A program made the translations under genes and the position numbers. From NCBI RefSeq assembly GCF_030161635.1, contig NZ_BSUO01000001.1:248001-312000 (forward strand): a stretch of 64,000 bases of DNA, in the 5' to 3' direction. Below, piece by piece: positions 32,207 through 42,654 of this stretch; the stretch's first letter is position 1; every line of letters starts with the position of its first letter. This DNA comes from Mobilicoccus caccae. GTDB taxonomy: Bacteria > Actinomycetota > Actinomycetes > Actinomycetales > Dermatophilaceae. The notes below the pieces were generated by a model. That model saw only the letters and a program-made list of their open reading frames with translations, searched no databases and was not told the DNA's origin.

Positions 32207-32427
32207 GCAACCCATTTCGGCGAGTGCCGTTGTCTCTCAGTGCAGAACCGGTGGTCGTGTCGTTGTGGCCGGCGAAGACGACGTCGTCGGCGTCCGGATG
32301 TCTCATCGGCATGGTCGCGGCGAACCTGACCCACGCGCGCGCGTGAGTGAGATGGAGGACGGCGAGCCGGGAAACCGGGCGATCCGGACGCTGGGGACCG
32401 CCCGCGTCGAGGTGGCCGAACTCTCGC

Positions 32428-32454
32428 TCAGGTCACCATCGCTGCCGCCGATTG
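32428..32454 (+). promoter_or_regulatory. Sigma-28-like promoter of cheA
   Basis: TCAG, 15 bases, GCCGATTG, 74 bases before ATG 32528. Confidence 0.65.
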
Positions 32455-32527
32455 GTGGCCTGAGCAAGATCAGTGCGTCAACAAAGGCCGACCGCGACGG
32501 CGCCGACGCCAGACCAGGAAGGTGCCC

Positions 32528-35019
32528 ATGGACGGCATGGAGGAGATCGTTCAGGAATTCCTCGTGGAAAGTCACGAGAACCTGGACCAACTCGACCAGG
32601 ACCTGCTCGCTCTCGAGCGGGAACCCGAGTCGAGGGAGCTGCTCTCGAGCATCTTCCGGACCTTGCACACGATCAAGGGCACCAGTGGGTTCCTTGCGTT
32701 GCACACGCTCGAGCGGGTGGCCCACGCGGGCGAGTCGCTCCTGTCGAAGCTGCGCGACGGTGAGATGGTCCTCAACCCGGAGATGGCGACCGCCCTCCTG
32801 GAGATGGTGGACGCCGTGCGTTCGCTCCTCGGCCACATCGAGGAGGACGGGAACGAGGGCACCGAGGAGTACCACGAACTCACCGCCAAGCTCCACCTCC
32901 TGCTCGAGGGACGCTCGCCGAAGGCCGAGGCCGCCGCCGGCAACCTGGTGCTCGCCGAGAGCGCCGCTCCTGCAGCGGAGGCCACCGAGACCACCGATGC
33001 GGCCGACGCTGCCGAGCCCGTGGTCGAGATCTACGAGGAGAGCGTCACCACCGCCACCGACGGGGACGTGACGACGACGATCTCGACGTTCGAGGAGTCC
33101 GTCACGGCGGCCGACGGCACGACCGTCTCGGTCACCACCGTCGCCACCGAGCAGCGGCCGGTCGGCGGGGAGCCCCCGCCTCCGAGCAGCCGGCGGAGAC
33201 CCCCGCGGAGCAGGCAGACGCCAAGGCCGACACGCGCGACGCCGTCAAAGCCGCCGCGAACGCCCAGGCCAGCGCCGCCCAGACCGCGCAGGCCGGCGAC
33301 GGCGACAAGAAGCAGCAGCGCTCCGTCGCCGACTCCAGCATCCGCGTCGACGTCGACCTGCTCGACTCGCTGATGAACCTCGTCGGTGAGCTCGTCCTGT
33401 CGCGCAACCAGCTCGTGCAGCGCGCCGCCGCCAGCGACGACCAGGAGCTCCAGCGCTCCATGCACCGCCTGTCCCTCGTGGCCAGTGAGCTGCAGGAAGG
33501 CGTCATGAAGACGCGCATGCAGCCCATCGAGAACGTGTGGAACAAGATCCCCCGCGTCGTGCGCGACCTGTCCAACCAGATGGGCCGGCAGATCCGCGTC
33601 GAGATGGAGGGCAAGGAGACCGAGCTCGACAAGACGATCCTCGAGGCCATCAAGGACCCGCTGACCCACCTCGTGCGCAACAGCTGCGACCACGGCATCG
33701 AGCCGCCGGAGCAGCGCGTCGCCAAGGGCAAGCCCGCCGAGGGAGTCCTGCTCATGCGCGCCTTCCACGAGGGCGGGCAGGTCAACATCGAGATCATCGA
33801 CGACGGCGCCGGCATCAACGCGGACAAGGTCCGCGAGAAGGCCGTCGAGAAGGGTGTCATCACCCGCGAAGAGGCCGACCGGATGTCGGACCGCGACGCC
33901 CAGCACCTCATCTTCAAGGCCGGGTTCTCCACCGCCGCAGCCGTGACCAACGTGTCCGGCCGTGGTGTCGGCATGGACGTCGTCAAGACGAACATCGAGA
34001 AGATCGGCGGCGTCATCGACGTCACCTCGGTGTACGGCGAGGGCACGACGACCCGCATCAAGATCCCGCTGACGCTCGCGATCATCCCCGCGCTGCTCGT
34101 GCGCGGCAAGGACAACATGTTCGCGATCCCGCAGGTCAACCTGCTCGAGCTCGTGCGCCTCGACAAGGAGCAGGCGGCCGAGCGGCTGGAGACCATCCAG
34201 GGGACGCCCGTCTACCGCCTGCGCGGCCAGCTCCTGCCGCTGGTCGACCTGCGCGATCAGCTCGGCGTGGAGAAGGAGGAGCACGAGACGACGTTCATCG
34301 CCGTGCTCCGCGCCGACCAGCGCCAGTTCGGCCTCGTCGTCGACGACATCGAGGACACCGAGGAGATCGTCGTCAAGCCGCTCGGCAAGCAGCTCCGCGG
34401 CATCGACCTGTACGCGGGAGCCACCCTCATGGGTGACGGCCGCGTGGCCCTCATCCTCGACGCCAACGCGTTGGCCGCACACGCCGGCATGGTCAACGAG
34501 AGCGCCGAGGCAGCCCGCCGCGCCGAGGAGGCCATCCTCTCCAGCAAGGACTCGACCTCGCTGCTCGTCGTCAAGCTCAGCAACGGTCGCCGCGTGGCCC
34601 TGCCGCTCGCGTGCGTCGAACGGCTCGAGGAGTTCTCCATGTCACGCGTGGAGACCGTCGGGCAGAACCAGGTCGTGCAGTACCGCGGCGTCATCCTGCC
34701 GCTGCTGCGCCTCGCCGACGACTACGGCAGCTACACCGAGATGGATCAGCCGGACACCTCCGTGCAGGTCGTCGTCTGCCACCACCAGGGACAGCTCTTC
34801 GGCTTCGTCGTCTCCCAGGTGCTCGACATCGTCGAGGACGAACTCGCCATCCGCACCCACCTCGACACCGGCGGCAACCTCGGGTCGGCCGTCGTCAACG
34901 AGCACGTCACCGAACTGCTCAACATCGACGCGACCCTCGCCGCCCTCATGCCCCCGGACTCCGGGGACTTCGCCGACGCATCCCAGTACTCCGGAGCCTT
35001 CTCCGGTCACGGCTACTGA
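32528..35019 (+). CDS. cheA: Chemotaxis histidine kinase CheA with two CheW-like domains, frameshifted as sequenced
   Basis: About 830 residues. The Hpt domain carries phosphorylated His47 (SIFRTLHTIKGTSGF). An acidic Pro/Ala linker follows (about 130-275). P3 dimerisation begins at LDSLMNLVGELVLSRNQL. The kinase domain shows HLVRNSCDHGIEPP, IIDDGAGIN and GRGVGMDVVKTNI. Then come two CheW-like domains, FAIPQVNLLELVRL... and VALPLACVERLEEF..., instead of one. The frame breaks inside the linker at the C5 run 33173-33177; one base joins the halves. ATG 32528 follows GGAAGG. Confidence 0.93.
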
Positions 35020-35077
35020 GCCGACCTGCCACACCTGAGGGCGACGCCCGCGGGTCGAACACCGAGGAGAATGACCC

Positions 35078-36739
35078 ATGCCCGCGACCGTCTCGTCGAC
35101 GCCCGGCGGCACCACCAGCGCTGAACCGGGGCGCGGCTCCCGCCTCGGTGTGCGCGGAGAATTCCTGCTCGTCGGCCTGGCGGGCGCGATCGCGGCGGCT
35201 CTCGTCGCGGGCATCGCGCTCGTCAACGTCGGCCACATGCGCTCCCTCACCGAGGAGATGCGCCGGATCGAGATCGCGCAGGCGCAGATCCAGGACATCC
35301 GCTTCGCCAACGGCGACGTCAGCGGGTGGCAGCTCGGCGCCGCGTGGACCGCGAACGCCTCCGGTGGGGCTGTGGGGGCCGACCCGGAGAACAAGTACCG
35401 CAAGAACTTCCTCGCGTACGGCAAGGAGCTGCAGCAGAAGATCGCCGGGTTCCCGACCGCCGACCTCAACGAGGGCGAACGCGCTCAGCTGACCAAGCTC
35501 AACGACCTGTGGACGCGCTACCTGGCGTTCGACGGGCCGATCGCGGCGGAGTGGGCCAAGAACAACGACGCCGGCGTGGCCGCGGGCGATGAGATCCTGC
35601 GCTCGCAGGCACTGCCCATGTACGGGGAGATCCTCGACGCCACCGACGCCCTGGCCAAGTCCGTCGACGCGCGCAGCGCCCAGGCGGCTCAGGCCGCCGC
35701 CGACGCCGCGGCGCTCGCCCGCCTGCTCATCGTGGTCACCAGCCTGCTGGCCCTCGTGGCCATCGCGGCCCTCGCCCTGTGGATCTCGCGGCGGTTCATC
35801 ACCGCGCTGCGCTCGGTCCGCGAGAGCCTGCTCGCCATGGGCGACGGGGACCTGACGGTGCCGGCCGAGGCGACCACGAACGACGAGGTGGGCGAGATGG
35901 CCACCGCCGCCGAGCAGACGCGCGTCTCCATGAACAAGGTCATCGGCGAGGTGGCCACGGCCGCCTCCGGTGTGGCGTCCGCCTCGGAGGAGCTCCGGGC
36001 GTCCTCGGACTCGCTGCAGTCGGCCTCCCAGTCCTCGGTGCGACAGGCGCAGGACGCGCAGAAGTCGGCCGAGGAGGTCTCGCGCAACGTCGACACCGTC
36101 GCGGCCGGGACCGAGGAGATGACCGCGTCCATCCGCGAGATCAGCAAGTCGGCGAACGACGCCGCCGGGGTCGCCTCCCAGGCGGTCTCGGTGGCCGACC
36201 GCACGACCGACACCGTGGGCAAGCTCGGCGAGTCGAGCATCGAGATCGGCAACGTCATCAAGACGATCACGTCCATCGCCGAGCAGACCAACCTCCTCGC
36301 CCTCAACGCGACCATCGAGGCCGCGCGTGCCGGTGAGGCGGGCAAGGGCTTCGCGGTCGTCGCCAACGAGGTCAAAGACCTCGCTCAGGAGACCTCCAAG
36401 GCCACCGAGGACATCGGCCGGCGCGTGGAGGCGATCCAGCTCGACACCGAGGCGGCCGTCGCGGCCATCAGCGAGATCAGCGCGATCATCGCCCAGATCA
36501 ACGACACCCAGTCGACGATCGCGTCCGCCGTGGAGGAGCAGACCGCCACGACGAACGAGATGGGCCGCAACGTGCAGGACGCCGCCAGCGGCTCCTCCGA
36601 GATCGCCCGCAGCCTGGTCGGCGTGTCCCAGGCCGCCGGAGGTGCCACGACGACCGTCGAGCACACCAACCGCTCGGCGGGCGACCTCGCCCAGCGAGCC
36701 AGTGAACTGCAAGCACTCGTGGGGCGCTTCCGCTACTGA
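35078..36739 (+). CDS. Methyl-accepting chemotaxis protein 1
   Basis: The protein has 553 residues. TM1 is at about 28-50 ([20 protein letters not shown]) and TM2 at about 208-230 ([19 protein letters not shown]), with about 150 helical, four-helix-bundle-like residues outside. HAMP follows, then the signalling domain with the hairpin tip [20 protein letters not shown] and [18 protein letters not shown]. The ligand is unknown. It follows cheA by 58 bp in the same unit. Confidence 0.93.
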   Translation: MPATVSSTPGGTTSAEPGRGSRLGVRGEFLLVGLAGAIAAALVAGIALVNVGHMRSLTEEMRRIEIAQAQIQDIRFANGDVSGWQLGAAWTANASGGAVGADPENKYRKNFLAYGKELQQKIAGFPTADLNEGERAQLTKLNDLWTRYLAFDGPIAAEWAKNNDAGVAAGDEILRSQALPMYGEILDATDALAKSVDARSAQAAQAAADAAALARLLIVVTSLLALVAIAALALWISRRFITALRSVRESLLAMGDGDLTVPAEATTNDEVGEMATAAEQTRVSMNKVIGEVATAASGVASASEELRASSDSLQSASQSSVRQAQDAQKSAEEVSRNVDTVAAGTEEMTASIREISKSANDAAGVASQAVSVADRTTDTVGKLGESSIEIGNVIKTITSIAEQTNLLALNATIEAARAGEAGKGFAVVANEVKDLAQETSKATEDIGRRVEAIQLDTEAAVAAISEISAIIAQINDTQSTIASAVEEQTATTNEMGRNVQDAASGSSEIARSLVGVSQAAGGATTTVEHTNRSAGDLAQRASELQALVGRFRY

Positions 36740-36759
36740 GGTCCGTGCACCGGAGTCCC

Positions 36760-36786
36760 TTGAGAGCAGGGGGCTCCCGCCGATGG
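36760..36786 (+). promoter_or_regulatory. Sigma-28-like promoter of cheW
   Basis: TTGA, 15 bases, GCCGATGG, 56 bases before the cheW ATG. Confidence 0.65.
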
Positions 36787-36841
36787 GACAGACAGCCCAT
36801 CGACGAGCGCGGAATGGGCCCCACGCATCGAAGGGAACATC

Positions 36842-37273
36842 ATGGCAACGCAGTACTGCACCTTCCGCCTCGGCGGGCACCTGTTCGGTGTCCCCGTCGA
36901 GACCGTGCAGGAGGTGCTCCGGGAACAGGCACTGACCAAGGTGCCGCTGTCCTCCTCGGAGGTCTCCGGACTCATCAACCTCCGCGGCCAGATCGTCATC
37001 ACGATCGACCTCCGCGAGCGCATCGGCCTGCCTCCGCGTGAGGAGGGCCAGGAGGTCACCAACGTCGTCGTCCGCACCGCGGACTCGGTGACGAGCCTGC
37101 TCGTCGACGAGATCGGTGACGTCCTGGAGCCGGACCTCGACCGCTTCGAGTCCCCGCCCGACACGGTTCCGCCGCGCGTGCGCGACCTCGTGACGCGGGT
37201 GTGCAAGCTCGACCGTCAGCTGATGCTCGTGCTCGACACGGACAAGGCGGTCGACGTCGAGGCGGCAGCCTGA
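36842..37273 (+). CDS. cheW: CheW chemotaxis coupling protein
   Basis: The protein has 143 residues. FRLGGHLFGVPVETVQEVLR, VSGLINLRGQIVITIDLRER and VDEIGDVLEPDLDRFE are typical CheW, which links CheA to MCPs. It has its own sigma-28-like promoter in addition to read-through from the MCP. A strong hairpin follows. Confidence 0.94.
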   Translation: MATQYCTFRLGGHLFGVPVETVQEVLREQALTKVPLSSSEVSGLINLRGQIVITIDLRERIGLPPREEGQEVTNVVVRTADSVTSLLVDEIGDVLEPDLDRFESPPDTVPPRVRDLVTRVCKLDRQLMLVLDTDKAVDVEAAA

Positions 37274-37292
37274 TGCCAGCCGTCTGCGCTCG

Positions 37293-37348
37293 AAAGGCGC
37301 CGCTCTGCCCGGCCCGGGATTCGGGTGTCGGGGCGGAGCGGCGCCTTT
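37293..37348. terminator. Bidirectional terminator between cheW and rpiB
   Basis: AAAGGCGCCGCTCTGCCC pairs with GGGCGGAGCGGCGCCTTT. The flanking A and T runs suit both directions. Confidence 0.75.
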
Positions 37349-37368
37349 CCGGTCGAGGGTCGGCTCTC

Positions 37369-37818
37369 TTAGAGTTCCCGGCCCTCGTCGAGGTCGGTGA
37401 TCTGGTCGACGCGGCCCGCGTGCCGGCCTCCGTCGAAGGAGGCCTCGAGGAAGGCGTCGACGATCGCCATCGCCAGGCCCTCACCGGTGACACGCTCGCC
37501 CAGGGCCAGCATGTTCGCGTCGTTGTGACGTCGGGTCATGTGCGCCGACCAGGGGTCGGTGCAGGTGGCGCACCGGGCACCGGGGACCTTGTTGGCCGCG
37601 ATGCCGATGCCGATACCGGAGCCGCACACGACGATCCCGAGCTCGGCCTCGCCGCCGGTCACGAGTCGCGCGGCCCGCGAACCCCAGATGGGGTAGTCGG
37701 TGCGGTCGGGGGAGTCGGTGCCGACGTCGAGGACCTCGTGTCCGAGGTCGTCCAGGTGCTTCTTGACAGCGTTCTTCAGGGTGAATCCGGCGTGGTCGGC
37801 GCCCAGAGCGATCTTCAC
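37369..37818 (-). CDS. rpiB: Ribose-5-phosphate isomerase B
   Basis: The protein has 149 residues. KIALGADHAGFTLKNAVKKH, GIVVCGSGIGIGIAANKV and HNDANMLALGERV are RpiB motifs. It interconverts ribose 5-phosphate and ribulose 5-phosphate in the pentose phosphate pathway. GTG 37818 follows GAGGAACC. It is a housekeeping gene set between two motility genes. Confidence 0.95.
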   Translation of the reverse strand: MKIALGADHAGFTLKNAVKKHLDDLGHEVLDVGTDSPDRTDYPIWGSRAARLVTGGEAELGIVVCGSGIGIGIAANKVPGARCATCTDPWSAHMTRRHNDANMLALGERVTGEGLAMAIVDAFLEASFDGGRHAGRVDQITDLDEGREL

Positions 37819-37992
37819 GGGTGGTTCCTCTCGGACGGAAACGGACGGAGGCTGACGGACGGGGCCGGCCGAGCGCCGGCTGCCTCGATTCTCCCATCCA
37901 CCGCTGCGGCGCCAGGCGTCGCACTCGCGACCGCGGGGGCCCGAGAGCAGCGGCGGACTCGGGCAGGCGACCACGACCTCGGTTCAGTCACC

Positions 37993-38019
37993 TTGAAAAG
38001 CAGGCGGATTCGCCGATGG
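37993..38019 (+). promoter_or_regulatory. Sigma-28-like promoter of MCP 2
   Basis: TTGA, 15 bases, GCCGATGG, 39 bases before GTG 38058. Confidence 0.65.
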
Positions 38020-38057
38020 GCACCACGTCAGGCTGCGCCGTCCCCTCAGGAGTCCAC

Positions 38058-39682
38058 GTGTCGACCAGCACACCCGCCCCGTCGCCGTCGTTCCTCTCCC
38101 GGGTGCCCCTGGCGACCAAGATCGTCTCGATCGGCGTGGTCGGCGTGCTCGGCCTGGTGCTGCTCGCGGTGTCGATGTGGGCCGGATCCTCGGCGATGTC
38201 CTCGGCCGCCGAGCGACGTGAGGCCCAAGCCACCGTCACCGAGAACGCCGCCCGGCTGGCCACCCTCGACCAGCGCCTGTGGAACACGCAGTTGCTCTAC
38301 GTGCTGGCGGTGAACGGCGGGCGATGGGGTGCGGCGGAGGCGTCCTCCCCACAGCGCTCGGCGTTCCTGGAGGTCCTCAGGCAGAAGCAGGAGACGCTCG
38401 CCGCGTTCCCCGCCCAGCACCTGACGCCGACGCAGTCCGACGCGCTCGTGCGTCTGCGGGAGATCGACGCCGATTTCGCCGCCGCCGAGCAGCGGGGCGC
38501 CCAGTTCTACCTCGCCCGCAACCGGGAGTCGGGTGCCCGGGAGATCGACGCCTCGCGGGCCGTGCTGGGGGAGGGTGAGGCGGTACTCACGGCACTCACC
38601 GACGCGGCCCGCGCCGAGGCGCAGGCCGCGGACGCCGAGATCGCGGCGGCGAAGGACCGCCAGCGGATCATCGGGCTGGTCACCGTGGCCGTGATCGGCA
38701 CGCTCCTCGCCCTTCTCGCGATCCTGCTGGCGCGCTCCGTCGCCGGCCGGATGCGCCGCGTGCAGGACACCCTCACGGGCATGGCGGGCGGCGACCTCAC
38801 CCACGCCACGGGGCTCGCGCCCGGTGACGAGATCGGCGACATGGCCGCGGCGGCGGACGCCTCGCGGGAGGCCATGCGCAGGACGCTCACCGAGGTCGGT
38901 TCGGCCACGGAGGAGGTGGCGGCGGCCTCGACGCGGCTCGCGGCGAACGCCGACGAACTCGACCAGGGCGCGAGCAGCGCGACCGCCGACCTCGAGCGGG
39001 TGGTGGGCTCCTCGAGTGACATGTCGCGCAACGTGTCGACGGTCGCGGCGGGCACCGAGGAGATGACGGCCTCGATCCGCGAGATCGCCAAGAGCGCCAC
39101 CGATGCGGCCGGGGTCGCGGCCACCGCGGTGACGGTCGCCGACCGCACCAACGCGACGATCGCCAAGCTGGGGGCCAGCTCCGCCGAGATCGGGGAGGTC
39201 ATCAAGGCCATCACCTCGATCGCGGAGCAGACCAACCTGCTGGCCCTCAACGCCACGATCGAGGCGGCGCGCGCGGGGAGGCGGGCAAGGGGTTCGCGGT
39301 CGTCGCGAACGAGGTCAAAGATCTGGCGCAGGAGACCGCCAAGGCCACCGAGGACATCGGTCACCGCATCGAGGCGATCCAGCTCGACACCGAGGCGGCC
39401 GTGGCCGCCATCACCGAGATCAGCGCGATCATCGCCCAGATCAACGACACCCAGGCCACCATCGCCTCGGCCGTGGAGGAGCAGACCGCCACCACCGACG
39501 AGATGGGCCGCAACGTGCAGGACGCCGCCGGCGGTGCAACGACGATCTCCGACAGCGTGGCCCTGGTCAGTCGCACCACCCAGGCCAACATGAGCGCCAC
39601 CCAGGACACCGCCGCGGCGGCACGCGAACTCGGGGAGAAGGCCGAAGGGCTGCGCACCATCCTCGGCCGGATCCGCTACTGA
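38058..39682 (+). CDS. Methyl-accepting chemotaxis protein 2, frameshifted as sequenced
   Basis: About 541 residues. TM1 lies near 20-40 ([20 protein letters not shown]) and TM2 near 205-230 ([20 protein letters not shown]). The outer domain is helical and different from MCP 1. HAMP and signalling domain follow; the tip [20 protein letters not shown] is the same. The frame breaks in the G4 run 39275-39278 inside the tip; one base restores [23 protein letters not shown] 38058 follows AGGAG. Confidence 0.9.
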
Positions 39683-39710
39683 CGTCCGGGGACTCCCCAC
39701 CGGCACGGAA

Positions 39711-39750
39711 CTCCGTCTGTGCTCCTCCGATAGGGGGAGCACAGGCGGAG
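39711..39750 (+). terminator. Hairpin after MCP 2
   Basis: CTCCG..TGTGCTCC pairs with GGAGCACA..CGGAG. The region from here to 40032 holds no gene, only the cheY promoter. Confidence 0.55.
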
Positions 39751-39899
39751 TGTGGTGTGTCTGTCGTGAGTCCAGGTGGATGAAGACCGAAGGCCGATGG
39801 GAGCCTGTCGCTCGCGGATCTGCGGGTCACCGACGGCGACCTCCGACCCGCCGACCGGCCCGAGCGCGGGGGCAGGTCGGCCCAGTTGAGTGGGACCGC

Positions 39900-39926
39900 T
39901 TGAGAACACATCGCCTTCGCCGATGA
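39900..39926 (+). promoter_or_regulatory. Sigma-28-like promoter of cheY-cheB-cheR
   Basis: TTGA, 15 bases, GCCGATGA, 107 bases before ATG 40033. Confidence 0.65.
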
Positions 39927-40032
39927 GTGGGTGTGGGCCCCCGACGTCGTCGAGGGGTCGAAGTTCCCCGGTCGCCGACGTGTCGGCGGCCGTGACCCTC
40001 ACCGGGTCCCTTCCCGAGCAGCGAGGACAACA

Positions 40033-40398
40033 ATGCGTGCACTGGTGATCGACGACTCGCGTGCGATGCGCACGATCCTGACCCGGACGATGGAGAATCT
40101 CGGATTCGAGGTCGAGGCGGTCGTCGATGGACAGCAGGCGGTCGAGGCCGTCCAGCGTGGTCCCCTGCCGGACGTCTGCCTGATCGACTGGAACATGCCC
40201 GTGATGAACGGGTTGGAGTTCATCGTCGAGGTCCGCAAGAACCGCGAGTGGCGCGACATCACGCTGATGATGGTCACGACCGAGGCCGAGCAGGCCAACA
40301 TCGTGCGCGCCCTGGCCGCCGGTGCCCACGAGTACGTCATCAAGCCGTTCACGCCCGAGGTCATCGAGGACAAGCTGGCGATGCTGGGACTGCTCTGA
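40033..40398 (+). CDS. cheY: CheY response regulator
   Basis: The protein has 121 residues. ALVIDDSRAMRTIL, phosphoacceptor Asp in VCLIDWNMPVMNG, Thr in MMVTTEAEQ and Lys in YVIKPFTPE are present. It is the first gene of a tight cheY-cheB-cheR unit: its stop overlaps the cheB start by one base. Confidence 0.94.
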   Translation: MRALVIDDSRAMRTILTRTMENLGFEVEAVVDGQQAVEAVQRGPLPDVCLIDWNMPVMNGLEFIVEVRKNREWRDITLMMVTTEAEQANIVRALAAGAHEYVIKPFTPEVIEDKLAMLGLL

Positions 40399-41528
40399 TG
40401 GCCGGGCAGAAGATCCGCGTCCTCATCTGCGACGACTCCATCGTGATCCGTCGGCTCATCACCGACGTGCTCAAGACCGACGCCGAGATCGAGGTCGTCG
40501 GCACCGCCGTCAACGGCAAGAACGCCCTCGACAAGCTGCCGATGCTCAAGCCGGACGTCATGACGCTCGACGTCGAGATGCCGGTCATGGACGGCCTGCA
40601 GACCCTGGTCGAGGTGCGCAAGCTCAACAAGAAGCTGCCCATCATCATGTTCTCCACGCTGACCGAGCGTGGAGCCGGCGCCACCCTCGACGCCCTCGAG
40701 CGCGGGGCCAGCGACTACGTGACCAAGCCCGCCAACGTCGGCTCGGTGAGCGAGTCGATGGAGGCCGTGCGCAGCCAGCTCATCCCCAAGATCAAGTCGC
40801 TCACCGGACGCGCGCCCATGCCGCCGCGCCGTGCACGTCCGGCCTTCGGTGGCGAACCGCCCGCGGGCGCACCGGCCCCCGGCGGCCCCTCGGGTCCGGT
40901 CACCGCCGGCACCCCCACGGGCAAGGTCGACGTGGTCGCCATCGGGATCTCCACCGGTGGGCCCGACGCGCTGACGACGGTCATCCCGTCGCTGCCGGGC
41001 AACTTTCCCGTGCCGATCGTCATCACTCAGCACATGCCGCCGGTGTTCACGCAACTGTTCGCGCAGCGGCTCGACGGCAAGTCCGCGCTGCACGTGGTCG
41101 AGGCATCCCAGGGCGAACTGCTCACCCCCGGCAAGGTCCTCATCGCGCCCGGCGACTGGCACATGCGCTTCAAGCGCGGCGCCCAGGGAGTCCAGGCCGT
41201 GCTCGACCAAGGACCGCAGGAGAACTACTGCCGCCCGGCCGTGGACCCCATGTTCCGCTCGGTCGCCGAGATCTACGGCGGCAACGTGTTGTCGGTCATC
41301 ATGACCGGAATGGGTCAGGACGGGCACCGCGGTGCCGAACCGATCATTCGCGCCGGCGGGCGACTCATCGTCCAGGACGAGGGGAGCTCCGTCGTGTGGG
41401 GCATGCCGGGGGCCGCGGTCGCCGCAGGCCTGCCGTGCGACCTCATTCCCTTGTCCGGACTGGGTGAGGCCATCACGTCTCGGACCGTCTCGGGCCGGGG
41501 CGCCACTTCGAGGAGCGGGCGAGCATGA
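40398..41528 (+). CDS. cheB: Protein-glutamate methylesterase CheB
   Basis: The protein has 376 residues. The receiver domain has IRVLICDDSIVIRRL and VMTLDVEMPVMDG. After a Pro/Gly linker comes the esterase with Ser in VVAIGISTGGPDAL, His in VITQHMPPVFT and Asp in IMTGMGQDGHRGAEP. It demethylates and deamidates MCPs. The stop overlaps cheR by four bases. Confidence 0.95.
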   Translation: MAGQKIRVLICDDSIVIRRLITDVLKTDAEIEVVGTAVNGKNALDKLPMLKPDVMTLDVEMPVMDGLQTLVEVRKLNKKLPIIMFSTLTERGAGATLDALERGASDYVTKPANVGSVSESMEAVRSQLIPKIKSLTGRAPMPPRRARPAFGGEPPAGAPAPGGPSGPVTAGTPTGKVDVVAIGISTGGPDALTTVIPSLPGNFPVPIVITQHMPPVFTQLFAQRLDGKSALHVVEASQGELLTPGKVLIAPGDWHMRFKRGAQGVQAVLDQGPQENYCRPAVDPMFRSVAEIYGGNVLSVIMTGMGQDGHRGAEPIIRAGGRLIVQDEGSSVVWGMPGAAVAAGLPCDLIPLSGLGEAITSRTVSGRGATSRSGRA

Positions 41529-42343
41529 GCCTTTCCGGATCCGACGTCGACTTCATCAGTCAGGTCGTCCGGGCGCGGTCGGCGATCGTGCTGGACCGGA
41601 GCAAGGAATACCTGATCGAGTCGCGTCTCGTGACCCTCGCCCGCGAGCGCGGCGACGAGTCGGTGACCGACCTGGTGCGTCAGTTGCGGGCCAACCCCAA
41701 CGGGCCGGTCCGTGACGCGGTCGTCGAGGCGATGACCACGAACGAGACGTCCTTCTTCAGGGACGGCCACCCGTTCATGGCCCTGTCGAACACGATCCTG
41801 CCCGACCTGCTGGTGGAGCGCGGCCGTGAGCGGTCGCTCAACATCTGGTGCGCGGCGTGCAGCTCCGGGCAGGAGCCGTACACGATCGCCATGCTCATCC
41901 AGGAGCTCATCGGTGCCGACCCGAGCTGGCGCGTGCGGCTGCTCGCGACCGACATCGACTCCAAGATGCTCAACCGCACCAAGGAGGGCATCTACAACCA
42001 GTTCGAGATCAACCGCGGACTCCCCGCGCCGCTGCTCGTGCGGTACTTCGCCCGGCACGGCATGAACTACCAGGTGGATCCACGACTGCGGTCGATGATC
42101 GAGACGAAGTTCCTCAACCTCGCCGAGCCGTTCCCGCCGATGCCGCCGATGGACATCGTGTTCCTGCGCAACGTCCTCATCTACTTCGACGTGGAGACCA
42201 AGCGCGCGATCCTGAAGCAGGTCAAGAAGGCGCTGCGGCCCGACGGCTACCTCTTCCTCGGCGGCGCCGAGACGACGATGAACGTCGACGAGGGCTGGGA
42301 GCGGCAGACCATCGGCCGGGCGGCGGTGTACCGCCCGCGGTGA
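41525..42343 (+). CDS. cheR: Chemotaxis protein methyltransferase CheR
   Basis: The protein has 272 residues. The helical N-domain is followed by TNETSFFRDGHPF, the SAM-binding LNIWCAACSSGQEPYTIAM, LLATDIDSKMLNR and DIVFLRNVLIYFD. It methylates MCP glutamates using SAM. A GC hairpin follows. Confidence 0.95.
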   Translation: MSLSGSDVDFISQVVRARSAIVLDRSKEYLIESRLVTLARERGDESVTDLVRQLRANPNGPVRDAVVEAMTTNETSFFRDGHPFMALSNTILPDLLVERGRERSLNIWCAACSSGQEPYTIAMLIQELIGADPSWRVRLLATDIDSKMLNRTKEGIYNQFEINRGLPAPLLVRYFARHGMNYQVDPRLRSMIETKFLNLAEPFPPMPPMDIVFLRNVLIYFDVETKRAILKQVKKALRPDGYLFLGGAETTMNVDEGWERQTIGRAAVYRPR

Positions 42344-42369
42344 TGCGCAAAGCCCGCACGTGAATCGTT

Positions 42370-42407
42370 CCGGCACCCCGGGGGACCTCGTCCCACCGGG
42401 GTGCCGG
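42370..42407 (+). terminator. Hairpin after cheR
   Basis: CCGGCACCCCGG pairs with CCGGGGTGCCGG across a 14-base loop. Confidence 0.7.
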
Positions 42408-42532
42408 CGTGAGAGGCGGGGGCGAATCACGGTGCTCGACAAGCCGGTTCAGGCGGTTGACCGATCGTGTTCCACGCCGGCCCCGCTGTTGCATCCATGC
42501 AGGTCAGACGGCTATTCGGCGGCTCCGACCAC

Positions 42533-42559
42533 TCAGGACACCCGCACCGGTGTCGATTG
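42533..42559 (+). promoter_or_regulatory. Sigma-28-like promoter of the flgB operon
   Basis: TCAG, 15 bases, GTCGATTG (one change from GCCGATTG), 95 bases before flgB. Confidence 0.5.
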
Positions 42560-42654
42560 AGTCTGTGGCCATGGAGGGCCGTCGGTCACCACGGAAGAGA
42601 CGACAACGAGGGCGCCTGCCACGTCCTCGACAACGCCATCCCAGGGGGAGCCCA

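Noticed and set aside
39724-39800. CCGATAGG (39728) and GCCGATGG (39793) as extra sigma-28 promoters
   Set aside because: Neither has an acceptable -35 at 15 bases; the first is the loop of a hairpin. The site at 39900-39926 fits cheY better.
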